Shown one piece after another: positions 1 to 4,969 of a stretch of 6,314 bases of DNA (within the stretch, counting starts at the first letter, position 1; every line of letters starts with the position of its first letter). Both the position numbers and the translations under genes were made by a program. The notes under the pieces are model-generated. The model saw only the letters and a list, made by a program, of their open reading frames with translations, ran no database searches and was not told the DNA's origin. The DNA is taken from positions 1-6,314 of the forward strand of contig DASXXM010000590.1 of assembly GCA_036503065.1 (NCBI GenBank), written 5' to 3'. Source of the DNA: DATEPR01 sp036503065 (GTDB taxonomy: Bacteria; Actinomycetota; Actinomycetes; Mycobacteriales; Pseudonocardiaceae).

Positions 1-414
1 GAGCTCTTCGCGGCCTGGCAGGCCAGCGGCGCCCCGTCGGTGATCGGCGCCTCGGCTCTCGCCCCGGCCAACCCGGCCGTCCGAGCGGCTCTGCCGGCGA
101 TCGGTGGCGTGCTGCGTTTGCCCGGCCTGGGCGGCTTCGCCACTCGGCGGCTCGCCCGCATCACGACGACCACGGCCAAGGAGCGCCCGCGCCGATCGTC
201 CTGGGGCCGCGCCCGAGTCGAATGGCCGTCCGGTCGGCTGCGTGAGGGCTGGCTGCGTACGGGCGAGGGCATGACGTTCACGGTCGGCGCCGTCACCGAG
301 GTGGCCCAGCGCCTAGCCAAGGGCGAGGGCCGCCCCGGCGCGTTCACCCCGGCCAGGCTCTTCGGCCCCGAGGTGGCGCTGGCCGCCGGCGCCGAGTTCG
401 TGGTCACGGACTAA
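1..414 (+). CDS. Saccharopine dehydrogenase-like NAD(P)-dependent oxidoreductase, C-terminal part (5' end outside window)
   Basis: The frame is open from the first base and ends with TAA at 412-414, giving the last 137 residues of a longer protein. The N-terminal Rossmann domain that would bind NAD(P) lies outside the window. The tail has a G-x-G-M-x-F-T segment, then an amphipathic helix (VAQRLAKGEG) and the ending RPGAFTPARLFGPEVALAAG. This resembles the ending of actinobacterial proteins annotated as the saccharopine dehydrogenase family, whose members also include trans-acting enoyl reductases. The substrate cannot be told from this part. The gene runs convergently toward the uppS cluster, and before the IS inserted its stop codon lay 18 bp from the stop of the last gene of that cluster. 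No hairpin terminator is visible after the stop. The coding call is firm; the family call rests on the C-terminal pattern alone. Confidence 0.62.
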   Translation, partial: ELFAAWQASGAPSVIGASALAPANPAVRAALPAIGGVLRLPGLGGFATRRLARITTTTAKERPRRSSWGRARVEWPSGRLREGWLRTGEGMTFTVGAVTEVAQRLAKGEGRPGAFTPARLFGPEVALAAGAEFVVTD

Positions 415-430
415 CTGTCCACACGACTAC

Positions 431-432
431 TA
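431..432. repeat. TA target duplication, left copy
   Basis: TA lies immediately outside the left inverted repeat and is matched by TA at 1661-1662. The flanks would also allow a 5-bp duplication, since TACTA occurs at 428-432 and at 1661-1665. IS630 elements are known to duplicate TA, so that is the preferred reading. Confidence 0.7.
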
Positions 433-459
433 GCGTGTCGCATCTAATTTGATTGATAT
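433..459 (+). repeat. Left terminal inverted repeat of the IS630 element
   Basis: This 27-bp stretch matches the reverse complement of 1634-1660 at 20 of 27 positions. The outer 15 bases match at 13, with mismatches at positions 3 and 10. It ends before the transposase start and is probably the site bound by the transposase N-terminal helix-turn-helix domains. Confidence 0.8.
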
Positions 460-472
460 GTGTGGTCGGCTG

Positions 473-495
473 TTCTGGTTGACACTCGACCAGAA
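473..495 (+). promoter_or_regulatory. Hairpin overlapping the transposase ribosome binding site
   Basis: TTCTGGT (473-479) and ACCAGAA (489-495) are perfect 7-bp inverted arms around a 9-base loop; a possible T-G pair would shorten the loop to 7. The right arm overlaps the start of the Shine-Dalgarno sequence GAAGGAG (493-499). The hairpin could therefore hinder ribosome access, a known way for insertion sequences to limit transposase made from read-through transcripts. It could instead be a protein-binding palindrome. The structure is seen in the sequence; the role is inferred. Confidence 0.4.
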
Positions 496-499
496 GGAG
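493..499 (+). promoter_or_regulatory. Ribosome binding site that sets the transposase start
   Basis: GAAGGAG lies 8 bases upstream of GTG 508-510, ideal spacing. This favours the GTG at 508 over the in-frame GTG at 460, which lies at the inner edge of the terminal repeat and has no purine-rich sequence before it. Confidence 0.75.
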
Positions 500-507
500 T
501 TGACGGC

Positions 508-978
508 GTGCCACGTCCGAAGGAGTTCACGGTCGCCTTGAGCGCTGCCGGCCGTGCGAAGCTGACCAAGGTGGTCTCGTCCGGGCGGCATCCTGCCCGG
601 ATGATCACCCGGGCCAGGGTGTTGCTGGCCCTGGACGAGACGCAGGGGCCGGCACCCGATCGTCGCGCGGTGGCCGAACAACTCGGCACGTCGCAGAGCA
701 CGGTGTACCTGATCGCGAAGGCGTTCACGACACATGCCGGGAGGATCGAGGACGTGATCGGCCGCAAGAAGCGGGCCACGCCCCCGGTAGAGCCGAAGGT
801 GACCGGCGAGGTGGAAGCCCGGGTGATCGCGCTGGCGTGCAGCCAGCCACCGCCCGGGCGTCAGCGGTGGACGCTGCGATTGCTGGAAAGACAGGTGGCC
901 CTGACCGAAGGCATACCGCCGATGGACCACTCCACGATCGGGCGGGTCCTCAAAAGGGGGCGCTTAAGCCTCACCTGA
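508..978 (+). CDS. IS630 transposase, OrfA (DNA-binding part; 0 frame of a frameshifted gene)
   Basis: From GTG 508 the frame codes 156 residues and stops at TGA 976-978. It holds the DNA-binding half of an IS630 transposase. A first helix-turn-helix lies at about residues 52-75 (RRAVAEQLGTSQSTVYLIAK). A second, homeodomain-like region lies at about 118-151, ending in DHSTIGRVLKRG, a typical IS630 motif just before the catalytic domain. After the A4G5 run at 952-960 only six codons remain in this frame, and they do not resemble the family. The useful product is probably the first 151 residues joined to OrfB, giving a transposase of about 380 residues. OrfA alone could act as a regulator by binding the IS ends, as in other insertion sequences, but this is inference. 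Confidence 0.82.
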   Translation: MPRPKEFTVALSAAGRAKLTKVVSSGRHPARMITRARVLLALDETQGPAPDRRAVAEQLGTSQSTVYLIAKAFTTHAGRIEDVIGRKKRATPPVEPKVTGEVEARVIALACSQPPPGRQRWTLRLLERQVALTEGIPPMDHSTIGRVLKRGRLSLT

Positions 979-1649
979 AGGCGTGCTGGACGATCCCGCC
1001 CCACGCCAATGCCGCGTTCGTGGCCGCGATGGAGGACGTGCTGGGCGTCTACGCCCGCCCCCACGACCCGGCCCGCCCCGTCGTCGTCATGGACGAGAAA
1101 CCACTCCAACTGCTCGCCGACGCCAGAGCGGGCATGCCGGTTGCGCCCGGACGGGTGGCCCGCGAGGACTCCGAATACGTCCGCTGCGGCACCTGCTCGA
1201 TCTTCGTGTGGGCCGAACCCCTGCGGGGCTGGCGCCGCGCCTACGCCGCGCCCACCCGCACCCGCATCGACTGGGCCCACGGCGTCGAACACCTCCTGAG
1301 CGTCGACTACCCCGACGCGGACAAAGTCGTCCTCGTCATGGACAACCTCAACACCCACTCGACCGCCTCCCTCTACGAGGCATTCCCGCCCGAGAAGGCC
1401 TACGCCCTGGCAGGCCGACTGGAGATCCACCACACGCCCAAACACGGCTCCTGGCTCAACATCGCCGAGATCGAACTGTCCTGCCTGACCAAGCAATGCC
1501 TCGGCCGGCGCATCGCCGAGATCGATGTCCTCAACAGCGAACTCGCCGCCTGGACCGAGGCCATCAACGCCGACCAGCGCCCAGTCGACTGGCGGTTCAC
1601 CACCAGCGACGCCCGCATCAAACTCCGGCACCTATACCCAACCATTTAG
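837..1649 (+). CDS. IS630 transposase, OrfB (DDE catalytic domain; -1 frame)
   Basis: This frame is open from at least GTG 837 to TAG 1647-1649. Family-like sequence begins only at about codon 960 (ALKPHLKACW), exactly where OrfA stops resembling the family, so the product is probably an OrfA-OrfB fusion with 229 residues from this frame. It is an RNase H-fold DDE domain. Counted from codon 960, the catalytic residues are Asp45 (VVVMDEKP), Asp128 (VLVMDNLNTH) and Glu170 (GSWLNIAEIE); in the fusion they are about 196, 279 and 321. The closing motif DWRFTTSDARIKLRHLYP is also typical. All metal-binding acidic residues are present and no internal stop is seen, so the domain looks intact. A separate start at 837 has no obvious ribosome binding site and is less likely. 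Confidence 0.82.
   Translation: MQPATARASAVDAAIAGKTGGPDRRHTADGPLHDRAGPQKGALKPHLKACWTIPPHANAAFVAAMEDVLGVYARPHDPARPVVVMDEKPLQLLADARAGMPVAPGRVAREDSEYVRCGTCSIFVWAEPLRGWRRAYAAPTRTRIDWAHGVEHLLSVDYPDADKVVLVMDNLNTHSTASLYEAFPPEKAYALAGRLEIHHTPKHGSWLNIAEIELSCLTKQCLGRRIAEIDVLNSELAAWTEAINADQRPVDWRFTTSDARIKLRHLYPTI
952..960 (+). other. Probable -1 frameshift site, A4G5, joining OrfA and OrfB
   Basis: The run AAAAGGGGG is read in OrfA as CTC-AAA-AGG-GGG-CGC. Slipping back one base at GGG makes the next codon GCG (960-962), giving L-K-R-G-A-L-K-P-H-L-K. That matches the continuous IS630 pattern (LKKxxLKPHLK, from memory) with no residue gained or lost. The site is not a classic A6G heptamer. Options are ribosomal slippage on G5, RNA polymerase slippage adding one G, or a one-base deletion that inactivated the gene. 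An 8-bp palindrome, GCTTAAGC (962-969), follows directly. Confidence 0.55.
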
Positions 1650-1660
1650 AAGCGACAGGC
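1634..1660 (-). repeat. Right terminal inverted repeat of the IS630 element
   Basis: This is the partner of the left terminal repeat. It contains the transposase stop codon TAG (1647-1649), so the coding region runs into the element's end, as is common in compact IS630 elements. It is followed by TA at 1661-1662. Confidence 0.8.
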
Positions 1661-1662
1661 TA
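1661..1662. repeat. TA target duplication, right copy
   Basis: TA lies immediately outside the right inverted repeat and directly abuts the TAG stop (1663-1665 on the minus strand) of the last gene of the uppS cluster. Confidence 0.7.
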
Positions 1663-2091
1663 CTAGGTGCTCTTGGCTTCGGTGAGAAGTTCGTCGCGGA
1701 GCTGGGACGCCGTGGAGACCACCAGCATCAACAGCGTGCCCATCGCGGTCGCGTTCAGGCCGCCGGCGGGGAACGTGTACCGCAGGGTCACGTCGATGCC
1801 CCGCTCCGTGTGGACCACACCCAGCGTGCCGAACAGGCCCTGACCAGCTCGTTCGGCGGCCGACGCGGCCAGTCGGGGCGAGTCGGGCAGGTCCCATGCG
1901 ACCACGCACGTGAGGCTGAGCACCGCGAGGCCCTCGGCAAGGCGCATGCCCTGCAACGCGCACGGCACGTCGCCGTGGCGAAACGTCAGTGCGCCGTCGT
2001 CGTCGATGTGGACGTCGTGATAGCGCTCCAGCGCCTCGCGCGCGGTGTCCAGCAACCGGGCCGTCGTGGCGGCGTCCTCTGCCGAGCTCAT
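1663..2091 (-). CDS. Conserved actinobacterial protein of unknown function downstream of uppS (Rv2360c position)
   Basis: The 142-residue protein starts at ATG 2091-2089, preceded by AGGAGGAGG, and ends at TAG 1665-1663. The ATG overlaps the uppS stop codon (ATGA, 2088-2091), so its translation is probably coupled to uppS. No signal peptide is apparent. The sequence looks like a small alpha/beta protein: an N-terminal helix (AARLLDTAREALERY region, about 8-24), beta-like segments (about 33-66 and 87-107), and a hydrophobic helix near the end (about 113-136, LMLVVSTASQLRDELL). The pattern recalls the YbjN/type III chaperone-like fold, but no signature residue fixes this. The gene occupies the place of M. 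tuberculosis Rv2360c, which I recall as similar in size. Function is unknown; the neighbourhood hints at a link to UppS or the cell envelope. The IS630 element inserted directly after its stop codon and left the frame intact. Confidence 0.82.
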   Translation of the reverse strand: MSSAEDAATTARLLDTAREALERYHDVHIDDDGALTFRHGDVPCALQGMRLAEGLAVLSLTCVVAWDLPDSPRLAASAAERAGQGLFGTLGVVHTERGIDVTLRYTFPAGGLNATAMGTLLMLVVSTASQLRDELLTEAKST

Positions 2092-2918
2092 CGGACCTCC
2101 TCCTGTTCCGCAAGGTCGGTGGCGGCGCCGAAACGGCGGTTCCGGCTGGCGTAGTGCTCGCACGCGCGCCACAGGTGCAACCGGTCGAAGTCCGGCCACA
2201 GGATGTCCTGGAAAACCAGCTCAGCGTAGGCCGACTGCCAGAGCAGGAAGTTCGACGTACGTTCCTCGCCCGACGGACGGACGAACAGGTCCACGTCCGG
2301 CATGTCCGGCTGGTACATGTGCCGGGCCAGGGTCCGCTCGTTGACCTTGTCCGGGTTGATCTTGCCAGCGGCGGCGAGCCGGGCGATCTCGCGGGCCGCG
2401 TCGCCGAGTTCGGCCCGGCCGCCGTAGTTCACGCACATGGTCAGGTTCAGGACCTTGTTGCCCTTGGTGCGTTCCTCGGCGATCTGGAGTTCGTTCACCA
2501 CACTGCGCCACATCCGCGGCTGCCGGCCGGCCCACCGGATGCGCACGCCGAGTTCGTCCAGCTCGTCGACCCTGCGGTGGATCACGTCGCGGTTGAAGTT
2601 CATCAGGAAGCGCACCTCGTCTGGGCTGCGCTTCCAGTTCTCGGTCGAGAACGCGTACAGCGACAGCCACTGCACACCCAGCTCGATCGCGCCCTTCGCC
2701 ACGTCCAGCACGACGGCCTCGCCCCGCTTGTGGCCCTCGATCCTGGGCAGCCCGCGCTGGTTGGCCCACCGCCCGTTGCCGTCCATCACGAGGGCGACGT
2801 GCTTGGGCACCAGGTCGATCGGGATGTCCGGCGGCCGGGCCCCCGTCGGATGCGGGTCGGGTGGCCGCACCGGGGTGGTCCTGGCGGTCGCGGTCCGGTT
2901 GCGCCGCGAAGGCAGCAT
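2088..2918 (-). CDS. uppS: Isoprenyl transferase (cis-prenyl diphosphate synthase, UppS family)
   Basis: This 276-residue cis-prenyltransferase condenses isopentenyl diphosphate units onto a shorter allylic diphosphate to make the long polyprenyl diphosphate carrier for peptidoglycan and arabinogalactan-type wall synthesis. It acts in the cytosol at the membrane face. Visible motifs are VMDGNGRWA at 44-52 with catalytic Asp46, GHKRG at 62-66, the FSTENW loop at 90-95, NYGGR at 164-168, and RPSGEERTSNFLLWQ at 214-228 with the late YAE (Glu233) that helps bind the Mg-diphosphate. The start is ATG 2918-2916 with AGGAGG 10 bases upstream. About 20 extra N-terminal residues, basic and Pro-rich, precede the core when compared with E. 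coli UppS. recO lies 33 bp upstream and the next gene overlaps by 4 bp. Synteny points to the long-chain enzyme (M. tuberculosis Rv2361c, a decaprenyl diphosphate synthase), but chain length cannot be read from the sequence with certainty. Confidence 0.95.
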   Translation of the reverse strand: MLPSRRNRTATARTTPVRPPDPHPTGARPPDIPIDLVPKHVALVMDGNGRWANQRGLPRIEGHKRGEAVVLDVAKGAIELGVQWLSLYAFSTENWKRSPDEVRFLMNFNRDVIHRRVDELDELGVRIRWAGRQPRMWRSVVNELQIAEERTKGNKVLNLTMCVNYGGRAELGDAAREIARLAAAGKINPDKVNERTLARHMYQPDMPDVDLFVRPSGEERTSNFLLWQSAYAELVFQDILWPDFDRLHLWRACEHYASRNRRFGAATDLAEQEEVR

Positions 2919-2928
2919 GGGGCGGGAT

Positions 2929-2934
2929 CCTCCT
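2929..2934 (-). promoter_or_regulatory. Strong ribosome binding site of uppS
   Basis: On the minus strand AGGAGG lies 10 bases before ATG 2918-2916, inside the 33-bp gap after recO. It gives uppS its own initiation signal rather than relying on coupling. The gap shows no terminator hairpin. Confidence 0.65.
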
Positions 2935-2951
2935 AGAGACGACTGCGGAAA

Positions 2952-3701
2952 CTACGACACCGCTGGTGGTGAACGCCGCTCGACCAGCGGCAGCGAGCGC
3001 AACTGGCGTTCCAGGTGCCACTGCAACAATGCCGCCACCAGGCCGCTGGCCTCACGGCGGGCCGACTGTCCCGTCGCATCGGCGACCTGCCAGACGCCGT
3101 GCAGCAGCGCCGCCAGCAGCACCAGGGTCTCAGCAGCCGGACGGTTCGAGCCGGCAGGCCGGCACCGACCGCACACCGAACCACCGGCCTGCACGTTGAA
3201 CGCCTGGTGTGGGCCGGGTTCGGCGCACCGGGCGCACTCGTCGACGGCGGGGGCCCAGCCTGCGTAGGCCATCGAGCGCAGCAGGAACGCGTCCAGCACC
3301 AGCGACGGGTCGCGCTCGGTGGTGGACAGCGCCCGTAACGCGCCGGCCACCAGCAGGTACAGCCGCATCGCAGGCTCGCCCTCCTCGACGGCCAGCCGGT
3401 CGGCGGTCTCCAGCACGGCGCAACCGGCCGTGTAGCGCGGGTAGTCGCCGACCAGGCCGACACCGAACGCGTCCACCGTCTCGACCTGGGTGATGATGTC
3501 CAGCGAACGGCCGGTGTAGAACTGCACGTCAACGTGCCCGAACGGCTCCAGTCGGGCGCCGAACCGGGACCTGGTCCGACGCACGCCCTTGGCCACCGCG
3601 CGCACCTTGCCGTGCTTGCGGGTGATCAGCGTGACGATCCGGTCGGCCTCGCCCAGCTTGTGCACCCGCAGCACCACCCCGGTGTCGCGGTACAGACTCA
3701 T
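2952..3701 (-). CDS. recO: DNA repair protein RecO
   Basis: RecO (249 residues) helps RecR load RecA onto SSB-coated single-stranded DNA and can anneal complementary strands, working in RecF-pathway gap repair in the cytosol. The N-terminal OB-fold is recognisable from MSLYRDTGVVLRVHKLGEAD through ITRKHGKVRAVAKGVR (residues 1-40) and on to about residue 80; the rest is the helical RecO C-domain. A likely structural zinc site is formed by Cys156, Cys159, Cys177 and Cys180 (CARC and CGRC). The start at ATG 3701-3699 gives the canonical RecO N-terminus; the sequence before it (GATGGGGGT) is only a weak ribosome binding site. The stop is TAG 2954-2952. It lies 33 bp after era and 33 bp before uppS, consistent with one operon. 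Length is normal for the family. Confidence 0.94.
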   Translation of the reverse strand: MSLYRDTGVVLRVHKLGEADRIVTLITRKHGKVRAVAKGVRRTRSRFGARLEPFGHVDVQFYTGRSLDIITQVETVDAFGVGLVGDYPRYTAGCAVLETADRLAVEEGEPAMRLYLLVAGALRALSTTERDPSLVLDAFLLRSMAYAGWAPAVDECARCAEPGPHQAFNVQAGGSVCGRCRPAGSNRPAAETLVLLAALLHGVWQVADATGQSARREASGLVAALLQWHLERQLRSLPLVERRSPPAVS

Positions 3702-3734
3702 ACCCCCATCGTCCCATCCACCGGCGACGATTCT

Positions 3735-4631
3735 TCAGAAGCCGAGCCGACGCAGCTGCTTGGGGTCGCGCTGCCAGTCCTTGGCGACCTTGACGTGCAG
3801 GTCGAGGTAGACCTTGGTGCCCAGCAACGCCTCGATCTGCTTGCGCGCCGTTGTGCCGACCTGCTTGAGCCGCTCTCCCCTGGTGCCGAGCACGATGACC
3901 TTCTGGCTCTGCCGTTCCACGTACAGCTCGGCGAACACGTCGATCAGGTCGTCGCGGCCCTCGCGCGGCCGCATGTCCTCGACCACCACGGCGATGGAGT
4001 GCGGCAGTTCGTCGCGCACACCCTCCAGGGCGGCTTCCCGGACCAGTTCGGCGACCAGCGTCGTCTCCGGCTCGTCGGTCAGCTCACCGTCCGGATAGAG
4101 CGCGGGGCCTGCCGGCAGGCGGGCCACCAGCAGGTCCGTCAGGACACCGACCTGGAAGCCGTCGACGGCCGAGACCGGCACGAGTTCGGCGAACTCCAGC
4201 AGGCTCTGGAGGGCGAGCAGCTGCTCGCCGATCCGGTCCGGGGACACCAGATCGGTCTTGGTGACGATGCCGAACACCGGGGTGCGGCGGGACAGTTTGC
4301 CCAGCTCGTCCGCTATGTAGCGGTCGCCGGGGCCGACCTTCTCGTCGGCCGGCACGCAGAAGCCGACCACGTCGACCTCGGACCACGTCTCCCGAACGAG
4401 GTCGTTGAGCCGCTGGCCGAGCAGGGTGCGCGGCCGGTGCAGGCCGGGCGTGTCCACGATCACCAGCTGCGCGTCCGGTCGGTGCACGATGCCGCGGATG
4501 GTGTGCCGGGTGGTCTGCGGCTTGTCCGACGTGATCGCCACCTTGCCGCCGACCAGCGCGTTGGTCAGCGTGGACTTGCCGGCATTGGGACGGCCGACAA
4601 AACAAGCGAAACCGGAACGGTGCTCGGTCAC
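3735..4631 (-). CDS. era: Ribosome-assembly GTPase Era
   Basis: Era (298 residues from GTG 4631-4629) is a GTPase that binds the 3' end of 16S rRNA and helps mature the 30S subunit. The GTPase domain shows G1 GRPNAGKS (13-20), the switch/G2 region with TTRHTIRG (40-47), G3 DTPG (60-63), G4 TKTD (124-127) and G5 VSA (153-155). A C-terminal KH RNA-binding domain covers about residues 200-298, with the GTRG loop followed by ERLKQVGTTARKQIEALLG and the ending VKVAKDWQRDPKQLRRLGF. The reading frame is open further upstream, but those residues are the shadow of the preceding gene. GTG 4631 gives the normal Era N-terminus and length, and overlaps the previous stop as GTGA (4628-4631). That implies translational coupling, as no strong ribosome binding site is seen. 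The stop is TGA 3737-3735. Confidence 0.95.
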   Translation of the reverse strand: MTEHRSGFACFVGRPNAGKSTLTNALVGGKVAITSDKPQTTRHTIRGIVHRPDAQLVIVDTPGLHRPRTLLGQRLNDLVRETWSEVDVVGFCVPADEKVGPGDRYIADELGKLSRRTPVFGIVTKTDLVSPDRIGEQLLALQSLLEFAELVPVSAVDGFQVGVLTDLLVARLPAGPALYPDGELTDEPETTLVAELVREAALEGVRDELPHSIAVVVEDMRPREGRDDLIDVFAELYVERQSQKVIVLGTRGERLKQVGTTARKQIEALLGTKVYLDLHVKVAKDWQRDPKQLRRLGF

Positions 4632-4969
4632 GACGGGCCGTCCACGGCCACCACGGCGCCCGACGGATCGGCACGGAACACCAGCGCCTTCTGGCCCAGT
4701 TCCCGCACCGCCGCAACGGATGCCGTGGACACGTCGGCCGCCGTCGTCACCACGGCCGCGGCCTCGAGACCACTCGCCCCGCTGGCCACGGCAGCCGCGA
4801 CCGCGGCCTGCAACGCGGTCAACCGCAATGCGGACAACGAGACCGTGCACGCCGAGTAGGTGCGGCCGTCGGTGTCACGTACCGCGGCGCCCTCGGCCGC
4901 GCCGGTGCGCGCCCGCGCGGACCGGGCCAGCGTGATGATCTTCTGGTCCTCGGGGTCCAGTTCAGCCAC
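4628..4969 (-). CDS. Cytidine deaminase-like protein lacking zinc ligands (Rv2365c type)
   Basis: This small protein (113 residues) lies between the CorC-like gene and era. It starts at GTG 4969-4967, overlapping the upstream stop by 8 bp, with GGAGAGG about 10 bases before it, and ends at TGA 4630-4628. It begins with ELDPEDQKIITLARSARART, followed by DTDGRTYSACTVSLSAL (32-48) and LEAAAVVTTAADVSTASVAAVREL (68-91 region). The layout follows cytidine deaminases (GRxYxGCNVENA, then CAE, then PCGACRQ). However, the catalytic positions are replaced: TALQ near 51-54 where the His/Cys-Ala-Glu motif belongs, and STASVA near 81-86 where PCxxC belongs. The only Cys is Cys41 and there is no His, so a catalytic zinc site of the usual kind is impossible. 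Homologues are sometimes annotated as cytidine deaminase; that activity should not be assumed. The role is unknown; tight linkage to era suggests a conserved one. Confidence 0.85.
   Translation of the reverse strand: MAELDPEDQKIITLARSARARTGAAEGAAVRDTDGRTYSACTVSLSALRLTALQAAVAAAVASGASGLEAAAVVTTAADVSTASVAAVRELGQKALVFRADPSGAVVAVDGPS

Larger units (their letters stand above)
433..1660 (+). mobile_element. IS630-family insertion sequence, complete, 1,228 bp
   Basis: The left end starts GCGTGTCGCATCTAA at 433. The right end, read inward on the opposite strand from 1660, starts GCCTGTCGCTTCTAA. Both ends are flanked by TA (431-432 and 1661-1662), the target duplication known for the IS630/Tc1/mariner superfamily. 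Inside is a transposase with two helix-turn-helix regions and a D, D, E catalytic triad, split over two frames. The element lies between two convergent genes and interrupts neither. Because both ends and all catalytic residues are present, it looks recent and possibly active, provided the frameshift is programmed and not a mutation. Confidence 0.88.

Noticed and set aside
415..432. Rho-independent terminator after the oxidoreductase gene
   Set aside because: No inverted repeat or T run is present in these 18 bases.
479..484. TTGACA as a -35 promoter box for the transposase
   Set aside because: No acceptable -10 element lies 16-19 bases downstream, and the RNA would start after the ribosome binding site.
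460..507. Transposase start at GTG 460
   Set aside because: No ribosome binding site precedes it and it adjoins the terminal repeat; GTG 508 has GAAGGAG at ideal spacing.
861..1631. Long antisense open frame (256 codons) opposite the transposase
   Set aside because: It is a mirror of the GC-rich DDE coding region with low-complexity Gly/Val/Ala composition and no family resemblance; the plus strand has clear transposase motifs.
1663..2199. Longer version of the 142-residue protein starting at 2199
   Set aside because: The extra 36 residues are Arg/Pro-rich shadow of the uppS 3' end; ATG 2091 has AGGAGGAGG just upstream and the ATGA overlap.
1989..2936. Long plus-strand open frames opposite uppS, and similar ones opposite era and the CorC-like gene
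   Set aside because: Third-position GC bias opens antisense frames. The translations are rich in His, Arg, Pro and Gln without domains, while the minus strand holds unmistakable families.
4632..4850. N-terminal extension of Era starting at 4850
   Set aside because: The added 73 residues are a Gly/Arg-rich shadow of the deaminase-like gene; GTG 4631 gives the normal Era start and length.
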